From positions 1,078,326 to 1,142,325 of the forward strand of contig NZ_JAPELL010000001.1 in assembly GCF_026094475.1 (NCBI RefSeq): a stretch of 64,000 nt of DNA, given 5' to 3'. The position numbers were made by a program, and so were the translations under genes. The stretch comes from Homoserinimonas sedimenticola. GTDB lineage: Bacteria > Actinomycetota > Actinomycetes > Actinomycetales > Microbacteriaceae. Shown piece by piece: positions 1 to 7,852 of this stretch; the stretch's first letter is position 1, and each line of letters opens with the position of its first letter. The notes under the pieces are model-generated. The model ran no database searches. It had not been told where the DNA came from and saw only the letters and a list, made by a program, of their open reading frames with translations.

Positions 1-969
1 CAGGGCTTCGCCCTCGGCGGCGAATGGAGCGGTGCAGCGCTTGTGGCGACCGAGAATGCGCCGAAGGGCAAGCGCGCCCGGTACGGCACCTTCCCCCAAC
101 TGGGCGCCCCCATCGGCTTCATCATCGCCAACGGGCTGTTCCTCATCATCGCCGCGATCCTGCCCTCCGACGACCCGAGCCGCCCGTCCCAGGCCTTCCT
201 GGACTGGGGATGGCGCATCCCGTTCCTCTTCTCGGCCGTCATGGTCATCATCGGTCTGTGGGTGCGCCTGCGCCTCGTCGAGAGCACGGCGTTCTCCAAC
301 ACGGTCACGAGCGGGCGCGTCGTCAAGCTGCCGCTCGGGCAGGTCATCCGCTCGAACTGGCGGGAACTTCTTCTCGGCACCTTCTTCATGCTCGCGACCT
401 ACGTGCTCTTCTACCTCATGACCACGTTCTCGCTCAGCTACGGACGCGCCCCCGTCGACCCGGCCGACTCCGGGGTGCAGCCGGGACTCGGCTACGACTA
501 CACGAGCTTCGTGCTCATGATGATCATCGGCGTCGTCTTCTTCGGCATCTTCACCCTTGTCTCCGGACCGCTCGCCGACCGCTTCGGCCGTCGCCGCCTG
601 CTCCTCTGGGTCACGCTCGGCATCATCGCCTTCGGCCTGCTCTGGGTGCCACTCCTCGGCGCGGGCTTTGTCGGCGTCATGGCGTGGCTCGTCATCGGGT
701 TCACTCTCATGGGCCTCACCTTCGGGCCCATGGGCGCCCTACTGCCGGAGCTCTTCCCCACCAACGTGCGCTACACGGGCTCCGGGGTCTCCTACAACGT
801 CAGCTCCATCCTCGGCGCAGCCGTTGCACCCTTCATCGCCGTGTGGCTGTGGGCGCTCGCCGACGGCAGCCCCGTGCTGGTGGGCGTCTACCTCGCCGCC
901 ATGGCCGTCATCACGTTCATCGCGCTCCTCCTCGGCAAGGAGACCAAAGACATCGACATCGAACGCTGA
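1..969 (+). CDS. MFS transporter, metabolite:H+ symporter (MHS) type, 5'-truncated by window edge
   Basis: The frame is open from base 1 and runs 322 residues to a TGA, so the N-terminal quarter lies outside the window. The visible part begins GGEWSGAALVATENAPKGKR, the conserved MHS-family stretch (ProP, ShiA and KgtP relatives) after TM4. The cytoplasmic-loop motif DRFGRRR appears near the middle, followed by hydrophobic segments typical of TM7-12. MHS proteins take up organic acids, aromatic acids or osmolytes with protons; the substrate cannot be read here. A LysR gene and a ring-cleavage cluster occur downstream, so an aromatic or other carboxylic acid is plausible (inference). A 42-residue membrane peptide follows 23 bp later. 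Confidence 0.9.
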   Translation, partial: QGFALGGEWSGAALVATENAPKGKRARYGTFPQLGAPIGFIIANGLFLIIAAILPSDDPSRPSQAFLDWGWRIPFLFSAVMVIIGLWVRLRLVESTAFSNTVTSGRVVKLPLGQVIRSNWRELLLGTFFMLATYVLFYLMTTFSLSYGRAPVDPADSGVQPGLGYDYTSFVLMMIIGVVFFGIFTLVSGPLADRFGRRRLLLWVTLGIIAFGLLWVPLLGAGFVGVMAWLVIGFTLMGLTFGPMGALLPELFPTNVRYTGSGVSYNVSSILGAAVAPFIAVWLWALADGSPVLVGVYLAAMAVITFIALLLGKETKDIDIER

Positions 970-992
970 GTCCGCTCAGTAAACTGGATCCC

Positions 993-1121
993 ATGACTAC
1001 ACGCAACGGCGCACGCGGCGCTGTCACCTTCTGGTCCTGGGCCGTCGTTACCGTATCGCTGGTGCTCTTCGTTGGCTGGGCATACACCGTGTTCGTGGGG
1101 TCGCTCTTCATCGAGGGGTAG
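993..1121 (+). CDS. 42-residue single-pass membrane protein, possible small subunit of the MFS transporter
   Basis: ATG at 993, 23 bp after the transporter stop and on the same strand. The peptide has a short basic N-terminus (MTTRNGARG) and one hydrophobic segment from about residue 13 to 40 with aromatic residues at both ends (TFWSW, WAYTVF). Length, topology and position match the small proteins annotated as MFS transporter small subunits beside some MFS genes; that assignment is an inference from position and shape. There is no convincing Shine-Dalgarno sequence, only GGAT a few bases upstream, which leaves translation unproven. Confidence 0.55.
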   Translation: MTTRNGARGAVTFWSWAVVTVSLVLFVGWAYTVFVGSLFIEG

Positions 1122-1239
1122 TCGGGTCGGAAACGCCCCACCACCCATCCCGGTCAACGGCGACTGAACGCGCGAAATCACCGGCATCGATATGCTGGCG
1201 GTGGATCAGCACGCTCCCTGATGAACGGTGGATGGGTCA

Positions 1240-2178
1240 ATGGCGAACTACAACCTGCTGAGGCTCGACCTCAACCTGCTCGTCTCCCTCGACGCCCTCC
1301 TGAGCGAGAGGAGTGTCACGAAGGCGGCGCAGCGGCTGGGACTCAGCCAACCGGCCCTCAGCGCGTCGCTCTCCCGCCTGCGCATCCACTTCGGTGACCC
1401 GCTACTCGCCCGCCGAGGCAACACCTACGAGCTCACACCGCTCGCCGCGCGACTCGCCGAGCACGTGCCGAGCGCACTCGACGCCGTTCGACGCGTCTTT
1501 GCGAGCGAAGCCGCCTTCGACCCCTCACAGGCCTCCCGCGAGTTCACCGTCTTCGGCTCCGACTACGCCTTCGCGACCATCGGACGGATCGTCACGCAGC
1601 TCGCGGCAGAGCGGGCGCCTGGAGTGCGCTTCCGCTTCCGCCAGCACACCCCCACGATCGTCGACGACGCCGTCAATACGCTGCGCACGGCCGACGGGAT
1701 GCTCATCCCCCACGGCTTCCTCAACAACTTTCCCCACGCAGACGTCATCGACGACACCTGGAAGATCCTCGTGTCGGCCGACAACGATGCGGTCGGCGAC
1801 GAGCTCACGATGCAGAACCTGCGCGAGCTGCCCTGGGTGACGACCTACCAGAGCCGCACGGCCTACACGCCCCCCGCCCGCCAACTCGAGATGCTGGGGG
1901 TCGAGCCGCATGTCGAGGCCATCGTCGAGGGCTTCCTCGCCCTGCCCTTCTTCGTCATGGGCACGCGGCGGATCGCCCTCATCCAGTCGGCCCTCGCCCC
2001 GCACTTCCCCGCGTCGATCGGCGTACGCTTCCTCGAGCCGCCCTTCGACGCCGTGCGGCTCGTCGGGGCCCTCTGGTGGCACCCCATGCACAGCCGCGAC
2101 CCCGCGCACGAGTGGATGCGTGACCTCTTCGCCGAAGCGGGGCGCATGCTCGCCGACGCCCCCGCGCCGGCGAACTGA
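1240..2178 (+). CDS. LysR-family transcriptional regulator
   Basis: 312 residues from the ATG at 1240; a GTG at 1228 is in frame, but GGTGGA at 1227-1232 sits 7 bases before 1240 and favours the ATG. The N-terminal winged HTH is clear at about residues 5-65 (VTKAAQRLGLSQPALSASLS), followed by the long inducer-binding domain of normal LysR length. The start (YNLLRLDLNLLVSLDALL) resembles the NodD/PcaQ-like branch that senses aromatic or organic acids. It lies downstream of the MFS transporter on the same strand and may control it or a gene outside the window (inference). Its stop codon lies inside the first unit of a 22-bp tandem repeat. Confidence 0.92.
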   Translation: MANYNLLRLDLNLLVSLDALLSERSVTKAAQRLGLSQPALSASLSRLRIHFGDPLLARRGNTYELTPLAARLAEHVPSALDAVRRVFASEAAFDPSQASREFTVFGSDYAFATIGRIVTQLAAERAPGVRFRFRQHTPTIVDDAVNTLRTADGMLIPHGFLNNFPHADVIDDTWKILVSADNDAVGDELTMQNLRELPWVTTYQSRTAYTPPARQLEMLGVEPHVEAIVEGFLALPFFVMGTRRIALIQSALAPHFPASIGVRFLEPPFDAVRLVGALWWHPMHSRDPAHEWMRDLFAEAGRMLADAPAPAN

Positions 2179-2297
2179 GACATGCGTGCCGGCGAACTGA
2201 GGCATGTGCGCCGGCCAGCCGAGGCATGCGCGACGGCGAACTGAGGCATGCGCACCGGCCAGCCGAGGCATGCGCGCCGGCCAGCCCAGGCATGCGC
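2166..2297. repeat. Six tandem 22-bp units spanning the lysR 3' end
   Basis: Six consecutive 22-bp units start at 2166, 2188, 2210, 2232, 2254 and 2276. Every unit ends in a variant of GAGGCATGCGC and begins with a variant of GCCGGC. Two versions alternate in the middle, CGAACTGAG and CCAGCCGAG. The first unit contains the last codons and the TGA of lysR, so the array grew out of the end of the gene. The core GCATGC is palindromic. The array fills the space between lysR and the convergent flavin reductase, and no ordinary terminator was seen there. Confidence 0.95.
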
Positions 2298-2311
2298 GCC
2301 GGGCCCGGGCT

Positions 2312-2878
2312 TTAGGCGGCCGCGTCTGCTGCCTTGACGCGAGCGATGTGGCGGACGAAGGCGGCGAGGTAGCCGCGCAGGAACTCGGCCGTCGACGCAT
2401 CCGTCACCTCGCCCTCAGGGGTGAAGAGGCCCGGCTTCGACTGGATGAAGCCCTCCGGCTGGCCCAACTGGGGCGACGCGAAGTGAGTGAGGATCGTCTT
2501 GAGGTGCTGCTGGGCGACAGCGGCGCCGATCGGACCGCCGGAGGTGCCCAGGACCGCGGTCGGCTTGCCCGTGAAGGAGTTCTGGCCGTAGGGGCGCGAC
2601 GCCCAGTCCAGCGCGTTCTTCAACACGCCCGGGATCGAGCGGCTGTACTCGGGGGTCACCAGCACGACACCGTCGACGGCGGCGATTGCATCCTTGAACT
2701 CACGCGCCACCGCAGGATAGTCGGCGTCGGCGTCGGGCGAATAGAAGGGGAGCCCGGCAATCGGAATCTCCACGAACTCGACCCCCTCGGGAGCCTGTCG
2801 CACGAGCGCGTTAGCGAGGCTGCGGTTGATCGAGGTGCTCGAAATGCTGCCAACGATGTAGCCGATGGTGGTGGTCAT
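2312..2878 (-). CDS. NADPH-dependent FMN reductase (ChrR/YieF type flavoprotein)
   Basis: 188 residues, the usual length of the NAD(P)H:FMN/quinone reductase family with a flavodoxin-like fold. The phosphate-binding loop GSISSTSINRSLA is near residue 10 and the flavin-contact motif PEYSRSIPGVLKNALDW near residue 80, followed by GTSGGPIG. Such enzymes reduce FMN, quinones or chromate in the cytoplasm. It could supply reduced flavin or protect against quinones from the aromatic pathways in this window, but it is transcribed alone, convergent to lysR (inference). AGCAGG lies 3 bases before the ATG. Confidence 0.93.
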   Translation of the reverse strand: MTTTIGYIVGSISSTSINRSLANALVRQAPEGVEFVEIPIAGLPFYSPDADADYPAVAREFKDAIAAVDGVVLVTPEYSRSIPGVLKNALDWASRPYGQNSFTGKPTAVLGTSGGPIGAAVAQQHLKTILTHFASPQLGQPEGFIQSKPGLFTPEGEVTDASTAEFLRGYLAAFVRHIARVKAADAAA

Positions 2879-3024
2879 GAGCCTGCTTTCTGTTGTTGCT
2901 GGGACTCCGGACGCGCCGGGTCACCGCGGTGTGCATGGAACGAGTGCGGCACCGGATGCCTAGGCATCGGTGCCGTTTCATGCGCAACCATGGAAGCGGA
3001 CCCTGTATTCCGTGCCGCCGACAA

Positions 3025-4356
3025 TCACGTCCGCAGGTGGAACTGCGGCTGTGTGACGTAGATGCGGCCAGAGGGTGACGTCCAGCGGAGGGTTGCGCCG
3101 TCGTTGCTAACCCTCCACTCCGTCTTGTGCTTGAGCGTGTGATGGCCGCGGCAGAGGTGAGCGAGGTTGTCGAAGTCGGTTGTGCCACCGAGCGCCCAAT
3201 CGCGGGTGTGGTCGAGGTCGCAGCGGTCGGCCGGCTGCGAGCATCCTGGAAAGCGGCAGGTGCCGTCGCGAAGGCGAACCCAGCGCCTCAGATCCGCGGG
3301 AACCACGTAGCTGTCACGGCCCACCGAGAGCACCACGCCCGACTCGGGGTGCGTGAGAAGGCGGGAGAAGCTGGGGGCGGCGGCAGCGAGCATCCGTGCC
3401 GTCTCGTCGTCGATCGGGCCGTAGCCGTCGAGGGTCGCGGGCGGCGTCATGACGCCCAAGTCCTTCGCGAGCTCGCGACCCAGAAGCGCCATCACCGGCA
3501 CCGTCACGTGCACAGTCGGGCGGACTCCGCGGGGCCCCTCGGAAGGCTCGCCTGAATGGAGCAGATCCACGAGAACATCGGCGCGGCGCTGAGCGAGCGT
3601 GCGCTGCGCGCTGTTGCCCGCACTGTTGCGGGCACTGCCGCCCACTCCCCCGCCCACTCCCCCGCCAGCGCCGTCGCCCAGCGACTCCGCCAACCCGGTG
3701 ATGCGATTGAAGGCGGCGAGAGCATCGGCAGCGGGAAGGTAGGCCGACAGCCAGGCCATGCCGTCGCGCGCGGGCTCGAACAGCACCTCGCGCTGCTTCA
3801 CCGCCTCGTGGTGGCGATCGACCGCCGACCCCGGCTCGATGGCCTCGCGCAGCATCCGCAGCTTCTTGCGGAACTTCGCGACCGTCAGCTGCTCTGCATG
3901 TGGCAGAGCAGCCGCCTCCAGCTCGGCGACCGCCGAGGACTCGAGAGTCGTCGTCTCATCGACGAGCGCCTCCGCGTGCCGATACGAGATGCGGCCCTCA
4001 TCTAGAGAAGCCAGGGTGCCGGGGAGGTTGCGAGCGAGCACCTCGCTCGCGTACAGCATGCGCTCCGCCGTACGCTCGGGGATGCGCAGAGCACAGGCCA
4101 GCTCGGCGCGGAGCGAGCGAAGCCGCAGGTCGCGGGTACGCACGGCCGAAGCATCCGACACGCTGTCGACGCTGGCCCGGATCGCCATATCGATGATCCG
4201 CGCCCGTACCGCCTCGATGCTCGCGATCATGCGCGTCATGCCCGCAGCAGCGTCGAGGAGATCGGACACGCTATCGCTCGCCACCGCCGCCAACGAGAGA
4301 TTCCCCTGCGGGAGCACGGCAAGGCCCGAAGCGTCGGCGGGGGTCTCGGGCTGCAT
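3025..4356 (-). CDS. DUF222 / HNH endonuclease domain protein (13E12-type repeat family)
   Basis: 443 residues. The N-terminal two thirds is an alanine-rich helical DUF222 region, and the C-terminus carries an HNH nuclease motif (CRFPGCSQPADRCDLDH, then LCRGHHTLKH) with the expected Cys and His residues. Proteins of this family occur in many copies in actinobacteria and are linked to REP13E12-like mobile repeats. Their cellular role is unknown. A glycine-rich low-complexity stretch (GAGGGVGGGVGG) interrupts the middle and comes from a short direct repeat near 3635-3665. No good ribosome binding site is visible. It may be a mobile, selfish gene (inference from the family). Confidence 0.9.
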   Translation of the reverse strand: MQPETPADASGLAVLPQGNLSLAAVASDSVSDLLDAAAGMTRMIASIEAVRARIIDMAIRASVDSVSDASAVRTRDLRLRSLRAELACALRIPERTAERMLYASEVLARNLPGTLASLDEGRISYRHAEALVDETTTLESSAVAELEAAALPHAEQLTVAKFRKKLRMLREAIEPGSAVDRHHEAVKQREVLFEPARDGMAWLSAYLPAADALAAFNRITGLAESLGDGAGGGVGGGVGGSARNSAGNSAQRTLAQRRADVLVDLLHSGEPSEGPRGVRPTVHVTVPVMALLGRELAKDLGVMTPPATLDGYGPIDDETARMLAAAAPSFSRLLTHPESGVVLSVGRDSYVVPADLRRWVRLRDGTCRFPGCSQPADRCDLDHTRDWALGGTTDFDNLAHLCRGHHTLKHKTEWRVSNDGATLRWTSPSGRIYVTQPQFHLRT

Positions 4357-4412
4357 GGGAAGGATTCAACCGGCAGCCGCCGACATTTGTGACGCTCGCC
4401 GGCTGACCCCCC

Positions 4413-5330
4413 CTACCCCGGCGGCAGCGGCTGATCACCCAGCCGCCGTTCACGACGTGTGAGCACGATTCCCTCCACGACCAGGAGCAGCACGGCCGCG
4501 CTGATGCCCGCATAGGTCACATACTCGGAGGGCGCAATCGCCTCGCCCAGCAGCACGAGCGAGACGAGCACGAGCACGATCGGCTCCACATAGCTGAGCA
4601 GGCCGAAGAGGCTGAACGTGAGGAGCCGCGCCGCGACGATGTAGAGGGTGAGGGCGACCGCGCTGACGGCGCCGAAGAGCAGCAGAGTGCCCCACGGGAG
4701 TGAGCCTCCATCCGCAACCAGCGACGCGGGGCCGAGCGCGAACCACACGCAGACGGGCGCGAGGATCACGAGTTCCAGCCACATCGCCCCCGATGAGTCG
4801 AGGCCGAGCGCCCGGCGAATCGTGAAGTAGATCGGGTAGCCGACCGCGACGGCCGCGGTGGCCCACGAGATGCCGTCCGCTGCAAAGAACGCCGCAACGA
4901 CACCGATGAGCGCCGCCGCCACCGCTGCGATCCGCAGCGCCCCGAGCCGCTCGCGGTGCAGCGCAACCCCCAGCACCACCATGACAAGCGGCATCAGAAG
5001 ATACCCGAGCGCGACGTCGAGGGCGTGTCCCGTCTTGGGGCCCCACGCGAAAAGGAACAGCTGCGCCCCGAGCAACCCGGCCGTCACGACGAGGGCCGGA
5101 ATCAGGGCGGGCCGGGCGCGAAGGCGAGCCGCGGCATCCGTCACCTCACGCCAGGAGCGGATGGCGACCAGCAGCACCGCCATGAAGGGGAGCGTGAACA
5201 GGATGCGCCACGCGACCGCCTCGAACTCGCTCAACTCCCCGAGCGCCGACGGGATGAAATAGACGACGCCGAAGAGCACGGATGCCACGACCGACGCCGT
5301 GACGCCGCGGAGCTGTGAATCGTGGCGCAT
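4413..5330 (-). CDS. EamA-family permease, RarD-like
   Basis: 305 residues, nearly all in about ten hydrophobic segments. The opening (GVTASVVASVLFGVVYFIPSALGELSEFEAVAWRILFTLP) matches the RarD branch of the drug/metabolite transporter superfamily. RarD proteins have been called chloramphenicol-sensitivity proteins, but their substrate is not settled. The second EamA half ends at about residue 295 with LVVEGIVLTRRERR, a positive-inside cytoplasmic tail. It stands alone on the minus strand, 56 bp downstream of the DUF222 gene, so transport from inside to outside is a family-level guess. Confidence 0.88.
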   Translation of the reverse strand: MRHDSQLRGVTASVVASVLFGVVYFIPSALGELSEFEAVAWRILFTLPFMAVLLVAIRSWREVTDAAARLRARPALIPALVVTAGLLGAQLFLFAWGPKTGHALDVALGYLLMPLVMVVLGVALHRERLGALRIAAVAAALIGVVAAFFAADGISWATAAVAVGYPIYFTIRRALGLDSSGAMWLELVILAPVCVWFALGPASLVADGGSLPWGTLLLFGAVSAVALTLYIVAARLLTFSLFGLLSYVEPIVLVLVSLVLLGEAIAPSEYVTYAGISAAVLLLVVEGIVLTRRERRLGDQPLPPG

Positions 5331-5445
5331 CGGACCATTCTCTCGCGGCTTGAGGGAGTGCTCGCGCGACGCATAATCGCTTCGCTGCGGAATGGTCGTG
5401 CCGCGGCGCGGTCATCGCGCCGAGATCGCGTCATCCGCGAGCAGC

Positions 5446-5490
5446 GTCAACAAAGGTTGACCAACGCGACTCCGTCAACTAGCGTTGACG
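5446..5490. promoter_or_regulatory. Two perfect palindromes (operators) before the HTH-ABC exporter operon
   Basis: GTCAAC-AAAG-GTTGAC at 5446-5461 and CGTCAAC-TAGC-GTTGACG at 5473-5490 are both perfect inverted repeats with 4-bp spacers, and their centres are 28 bp apart. The second ends one base before the ATG at 5492. A TTGACC at 5458-5463 and TAGCGT at 5480-5485 could be -35 and -10 elements with 16 bp between them, giving a leaderless mRNA. The operators would then cover the promoter, the layout expected of autorepression by the 68-residue HTH protein (inference). Confidence 0.8.
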
Positions 5491-5491
5491 C

Positions 5492-5698
5492 ATGTCTCTC
5501 CACACCCTCGCCGGCGACGCCGACTCGGAGGACCCGTACACGGCGCTCCGAGCGATCCGTAGACTACGTCAGGAGCTTGATCGCGCCGAGGCGACCGCCG
5601 TCCGCCGGGCGCGCAACGCCGGCGCATCCTGGCAGATCATCGCCCTCGCCCTCGACGTGAGCAAGCAGGCCGTCCACAAGAAGTACGGCCGCAAGTAG
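5492..5698 (+). CDS. Small helix-turn-helix DNA-binding protein (68 aa)
   Basis: The 68-residue protein has a charged helical N-terminal half (DPYTALRAIRRLRQELDRAEATAVRRARN) and a C-terminal HTH, GASWQIIALALDVSKQAVHKKYG. This combination is seen in many small actinobacterial HTH proteins and in the N-terminal parts of some Clp-N/HTH proteins. No ribosome binding site precedes the ATG, which fits a leaderless transcript. It is followed after 18 bp by an ABC exporter on the same strand. With two palindromes directly upstream it is probably the regulator of that operon (inference); the ligand is unknown. Confidence 0.8.
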   Translation: MSLHTLAGDADSEDPYTALRAIRRLRQELDRAEATAVRRARNAGASWQIIALALDVSKQAVHKKYGRK

Positions 5699-5716
5699 AA
5701 GCCGAAAGCAGATCCC

Positions 5717-7555
5717 ATGAGCGCCACAACGCCCGCACGCCGCGGCCGCACAGCCAAGAACGACGGTCCCCGGGCCAGCCTGAAGCAGCTGCTCCCCTAC
5801 CTCACCGAGCACAAGGGCGTGCTCTCCGTCGTGATCGTGCTGAGCATCGTCGGCGCCGTCGCCTCCCTCGTGCAGCCGCTCCTCGTCGGCCAGGTCATCG
5901 TCTCGGTGCAAGCCGGTGACACCCTCGGCTCGCTCGTCTGGGTGCTCGTCACCCTCGTCATCGTCGCCGCCATCATCAGCGGCGTGCAGCACTACCTGCT
6001 GCAGCGCACCGGCACGGGCATCGTGCTCTCCGCCCGCCGCAGGCTGGTCTCGCGGATGCTGCGGCTCCCCATCCGCGAATACGACACCCGCCGCACGGGC
6101 GACCTCGTCTCCCGCGTCGGCTCCGACACCACCCTGCTCTACGCCGTCATGACACAGGGACTCGTCGATGCGGTCGGCGGCGTGCTCATCTTCATCGGCG
6201 CGATCATCGCCATGCTGATCCTCGACCCCGTGCTTCTCGGCCTCACGGTGCTCGTGATCGGCGCCTCGATCGCGGTCGTTGGCGCCCTCTCGGGCCGCAT
6301 CCGCCGGGCAAGCCAGGAGCAGCAGGAGAAGGTGGGCGACCTCGCGGCATCCGTCGAGCGCGCGCTCAGCGCCATCCGCACCATCCGAGCGGCGGGGGCG
6401 ACCGAGCGCGAGAACGCGACCATCGACGGCAACGCCCGCAACGCCTGGGTCAAGGGCATCAAGGTCGCCAACGTGTCGGCCTTCGTCGTGCCGATCGCGA
6501 ATGTCGCCCTGCAGGTGTCGCTGCTGACGGTGCTGGGTGTCGGCGGGTTCCGGGTGGCGGCGGGCGAGACATCCATCGCGGAACTCGTGATGTTCGTCTT
6601 CTTCCTCTTCATGCTGATCAGCCCGCTCGGCCTCGCCTTCGGCGCCATCACCTCGGTGAGCCAGGCACTCGGCGCGCTGGGCCGCATCCAGGAGATCATC
6701 GACCTGCCGAGCGAGAGCGAAGAGGATGCCGCGGCCGTCGCCCTCGCCCCGATCGACTCCGACGACGCGATCGCCTTCGACCACGTGCACTTCTCCTACC
6801 CAGAGTCGGCACACAAGACGGAGGCCGACAAGGTGCTCGCGGAGGAGCTCGGGGAGGGCGCCGTCACGCACGACCGCACGGTGCTGCACGACGTGTCGTT
6901 CTCCGTGCCGCGAGGTCAGCGCATCGCCCTCGTGGGCCCGTCGGGCGCCGGCAAGTCGACCATCCTCTCCCTCATCGAACGCTTCTACGACCCCACCGGC
7001 GGCGCCGTGCGCATGGGGGGCCGTGACATCCGCTCGCTCGACCGCGCCGAACTGCGCTCCCGCATCGGCTACGTCGAGCAGGACGCGCCCGTGCTCGCCG
7101 GCAGCATCCGCGACAATCTCACCCTCGGGGCACCCGACGCGACGGATGCTGCGTGCACCGAGGTGCTTGCCTCCGTCAACCTGACCTCCGTGCTCAAGCG
7201 CGACCCCGCAGGCCTCGATGCGCAGGTCGGCGAAGACGGCGTCATGCTCTCAGGTGGCGAGCGCCAGAGGCTCGCGATCGCCCGGGCCCTGCTCGCGGCG
7301 CCGCCCATCCTGCTGCTCGACGAGTCGACCTCCTCGCTCGACGGGCTCAACGAGCAGCTGCTGCGCGAGGCCATCGACGCCGTCGCGCGGGACCGCACCC
7401 TCATCGTCATCGCGCACCGCCTCTCGACCGTCGTCGACAGCGACCGCATCGTCGTGCTCGAGCGCGGGCGGGTCGTCGGCGAAGGGACGCACTCAGAGCT
7501 CGTGGCATCCACGCCCCTCTACCGCGACCTCGCGAAGCACCAGCTGCTCGTGTGA
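5717..7555 (+). CDS. ABC exporter, fused permease and ATPase (ABCB/MsbA type)
   Basis: 612 residues, one half-transporter that would act as a homodimer in the membrane. Residues 25-330 form the six-helix exporter domain. The ATPase follows with Walker A GPSGAGKST near residue 412, the signature LSGGERQRLAIARALL near 512 and Walker B ILLLDEST near 535, with the H-loop in IVIAHRLSTV. A charged insert (HKTEADKVLAEELGEG) precedes the ATPase core. Such proteins export drugs, lipids or peptides; the substrate here is unknown. It is co-oriented with the 68-residue HTH protein and likely shares its promoter, suggesting inducible efflux. Confidence 0.92.
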   Translation: MSATTPARRGRTAKNDGPRASLKQLLPYLTEHKGVLSVVIVLSIVGAVASLVQPLLVGQVIVSVQAGDTLGSLVWVLVTLVIVAAIISGVQHYLLQRTGTGIVLSARRRLVSRMLRLPIREYDTRRTGDLVSRVGSDTTLLYAVMTQGLVDAVGGVLIFIGAIIAMLILDPVLLGLTVLVIGASIAVVGALSGRIRRASQEQQEKVGDLAASVERALSAIRTIRAAGATERENATIDGNARNAWVKGIKVANVSAFVVPIANVALQVSLLTVLGVGGFRVAAGETSIAELVMFVFFLFMLISPLGLAFGAITSVSQALGALGRIQEIIDLPSESEEDAAAVALAPIDSDDAIAFDHVHFSYPESAHKTEADKVLAEELGEGAVTHDRTVLHDVSFSVPRGQRIALVGPSGAGKSTILSLIERFYDPTGGAVRMGGRDIRSLDRAELRSRIGYVEQDAPVLAGSIRDNLTLGAPDATDAACTEVLASVNLTSVLKRDPAGLDAQVGEDGVMLSGGERQRLAIARALLAAPPILLLDESTSSLDGLNEQLLREAIDAVARDRTLIVIAHRLSTVVDSDRIVVLERGRVVGEGTHSELVASTPLYRDLAKHQLLV

Positions 7556-7569
7556 ACCGCCGGGCGCGC

Positions 7570-7850
7570 TTTCATCATTCAGGAAGAGGTCTGGCCGAGC
7601 CGCCGCATCCGGTTTCATCATTCAGGAAGATCGGTGTGCGGGCCGCCAGGTCCGGTTTCATCATTCAGGAAGAGTCGGTGACGGGAGTGACCGGCGGGAC
7701 CAGTGTGCCGAGAGTTGCCAGATCGCGGCGGCTGCCGGTACCTGATTCCTGAATGATGAAGTTGCGGGTTCCTGAATGGTGAAGTCGCGGGTTCCTGAAT
7801 GATGAAATCCGGCGAGCGAGCCGACGCTTTATACATTCCTGAATGATGAA
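7570..7850. repeat. Seven copies of TTCATCATTCAGGAA, three direct (43-bp period) and four inverted (23-bp period)
   Basis: Direct 18-bp copies TTTCATCATTCAGGAAGA start at 7570, 7613 and 7656, exactly 43 bp apart. Inverted 15-bp copies TTCCTGAATGATGAA start at 7746, 7769, 7792 and 7836; the first three are exactly 23 bp apart and the second has one changed base. The array fills the 297-bp space between the converging ABC exporter and flavin monooxygenase genes. The sequences between copies differ from each other. No reading frame or cas gene accompanies it. Confidence 0.95.
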
Positions 7851-7852
7851 GA

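Noticed and set aside
1-42. MFS gene as a pseudogene because the first in-frame ATG is at 43
   Set aside because: The frame is open from base 1 and encodes the conserved MHS motif before the ATG, so the gene is cut by the window edge.
4411-4420. TACCCCG at the RarD end as a regulatory box
   Set aside because: It is the last codons and the stop of the RarD gene, not a promoter region.
7570-7673. A CRISPR array from the three 43-bp-spaced 18-bp repeats
   Set aside because: The repeats are too short and few, the intervening DNA is not of spacer type, further copies are inverted, and there are no cas genes.
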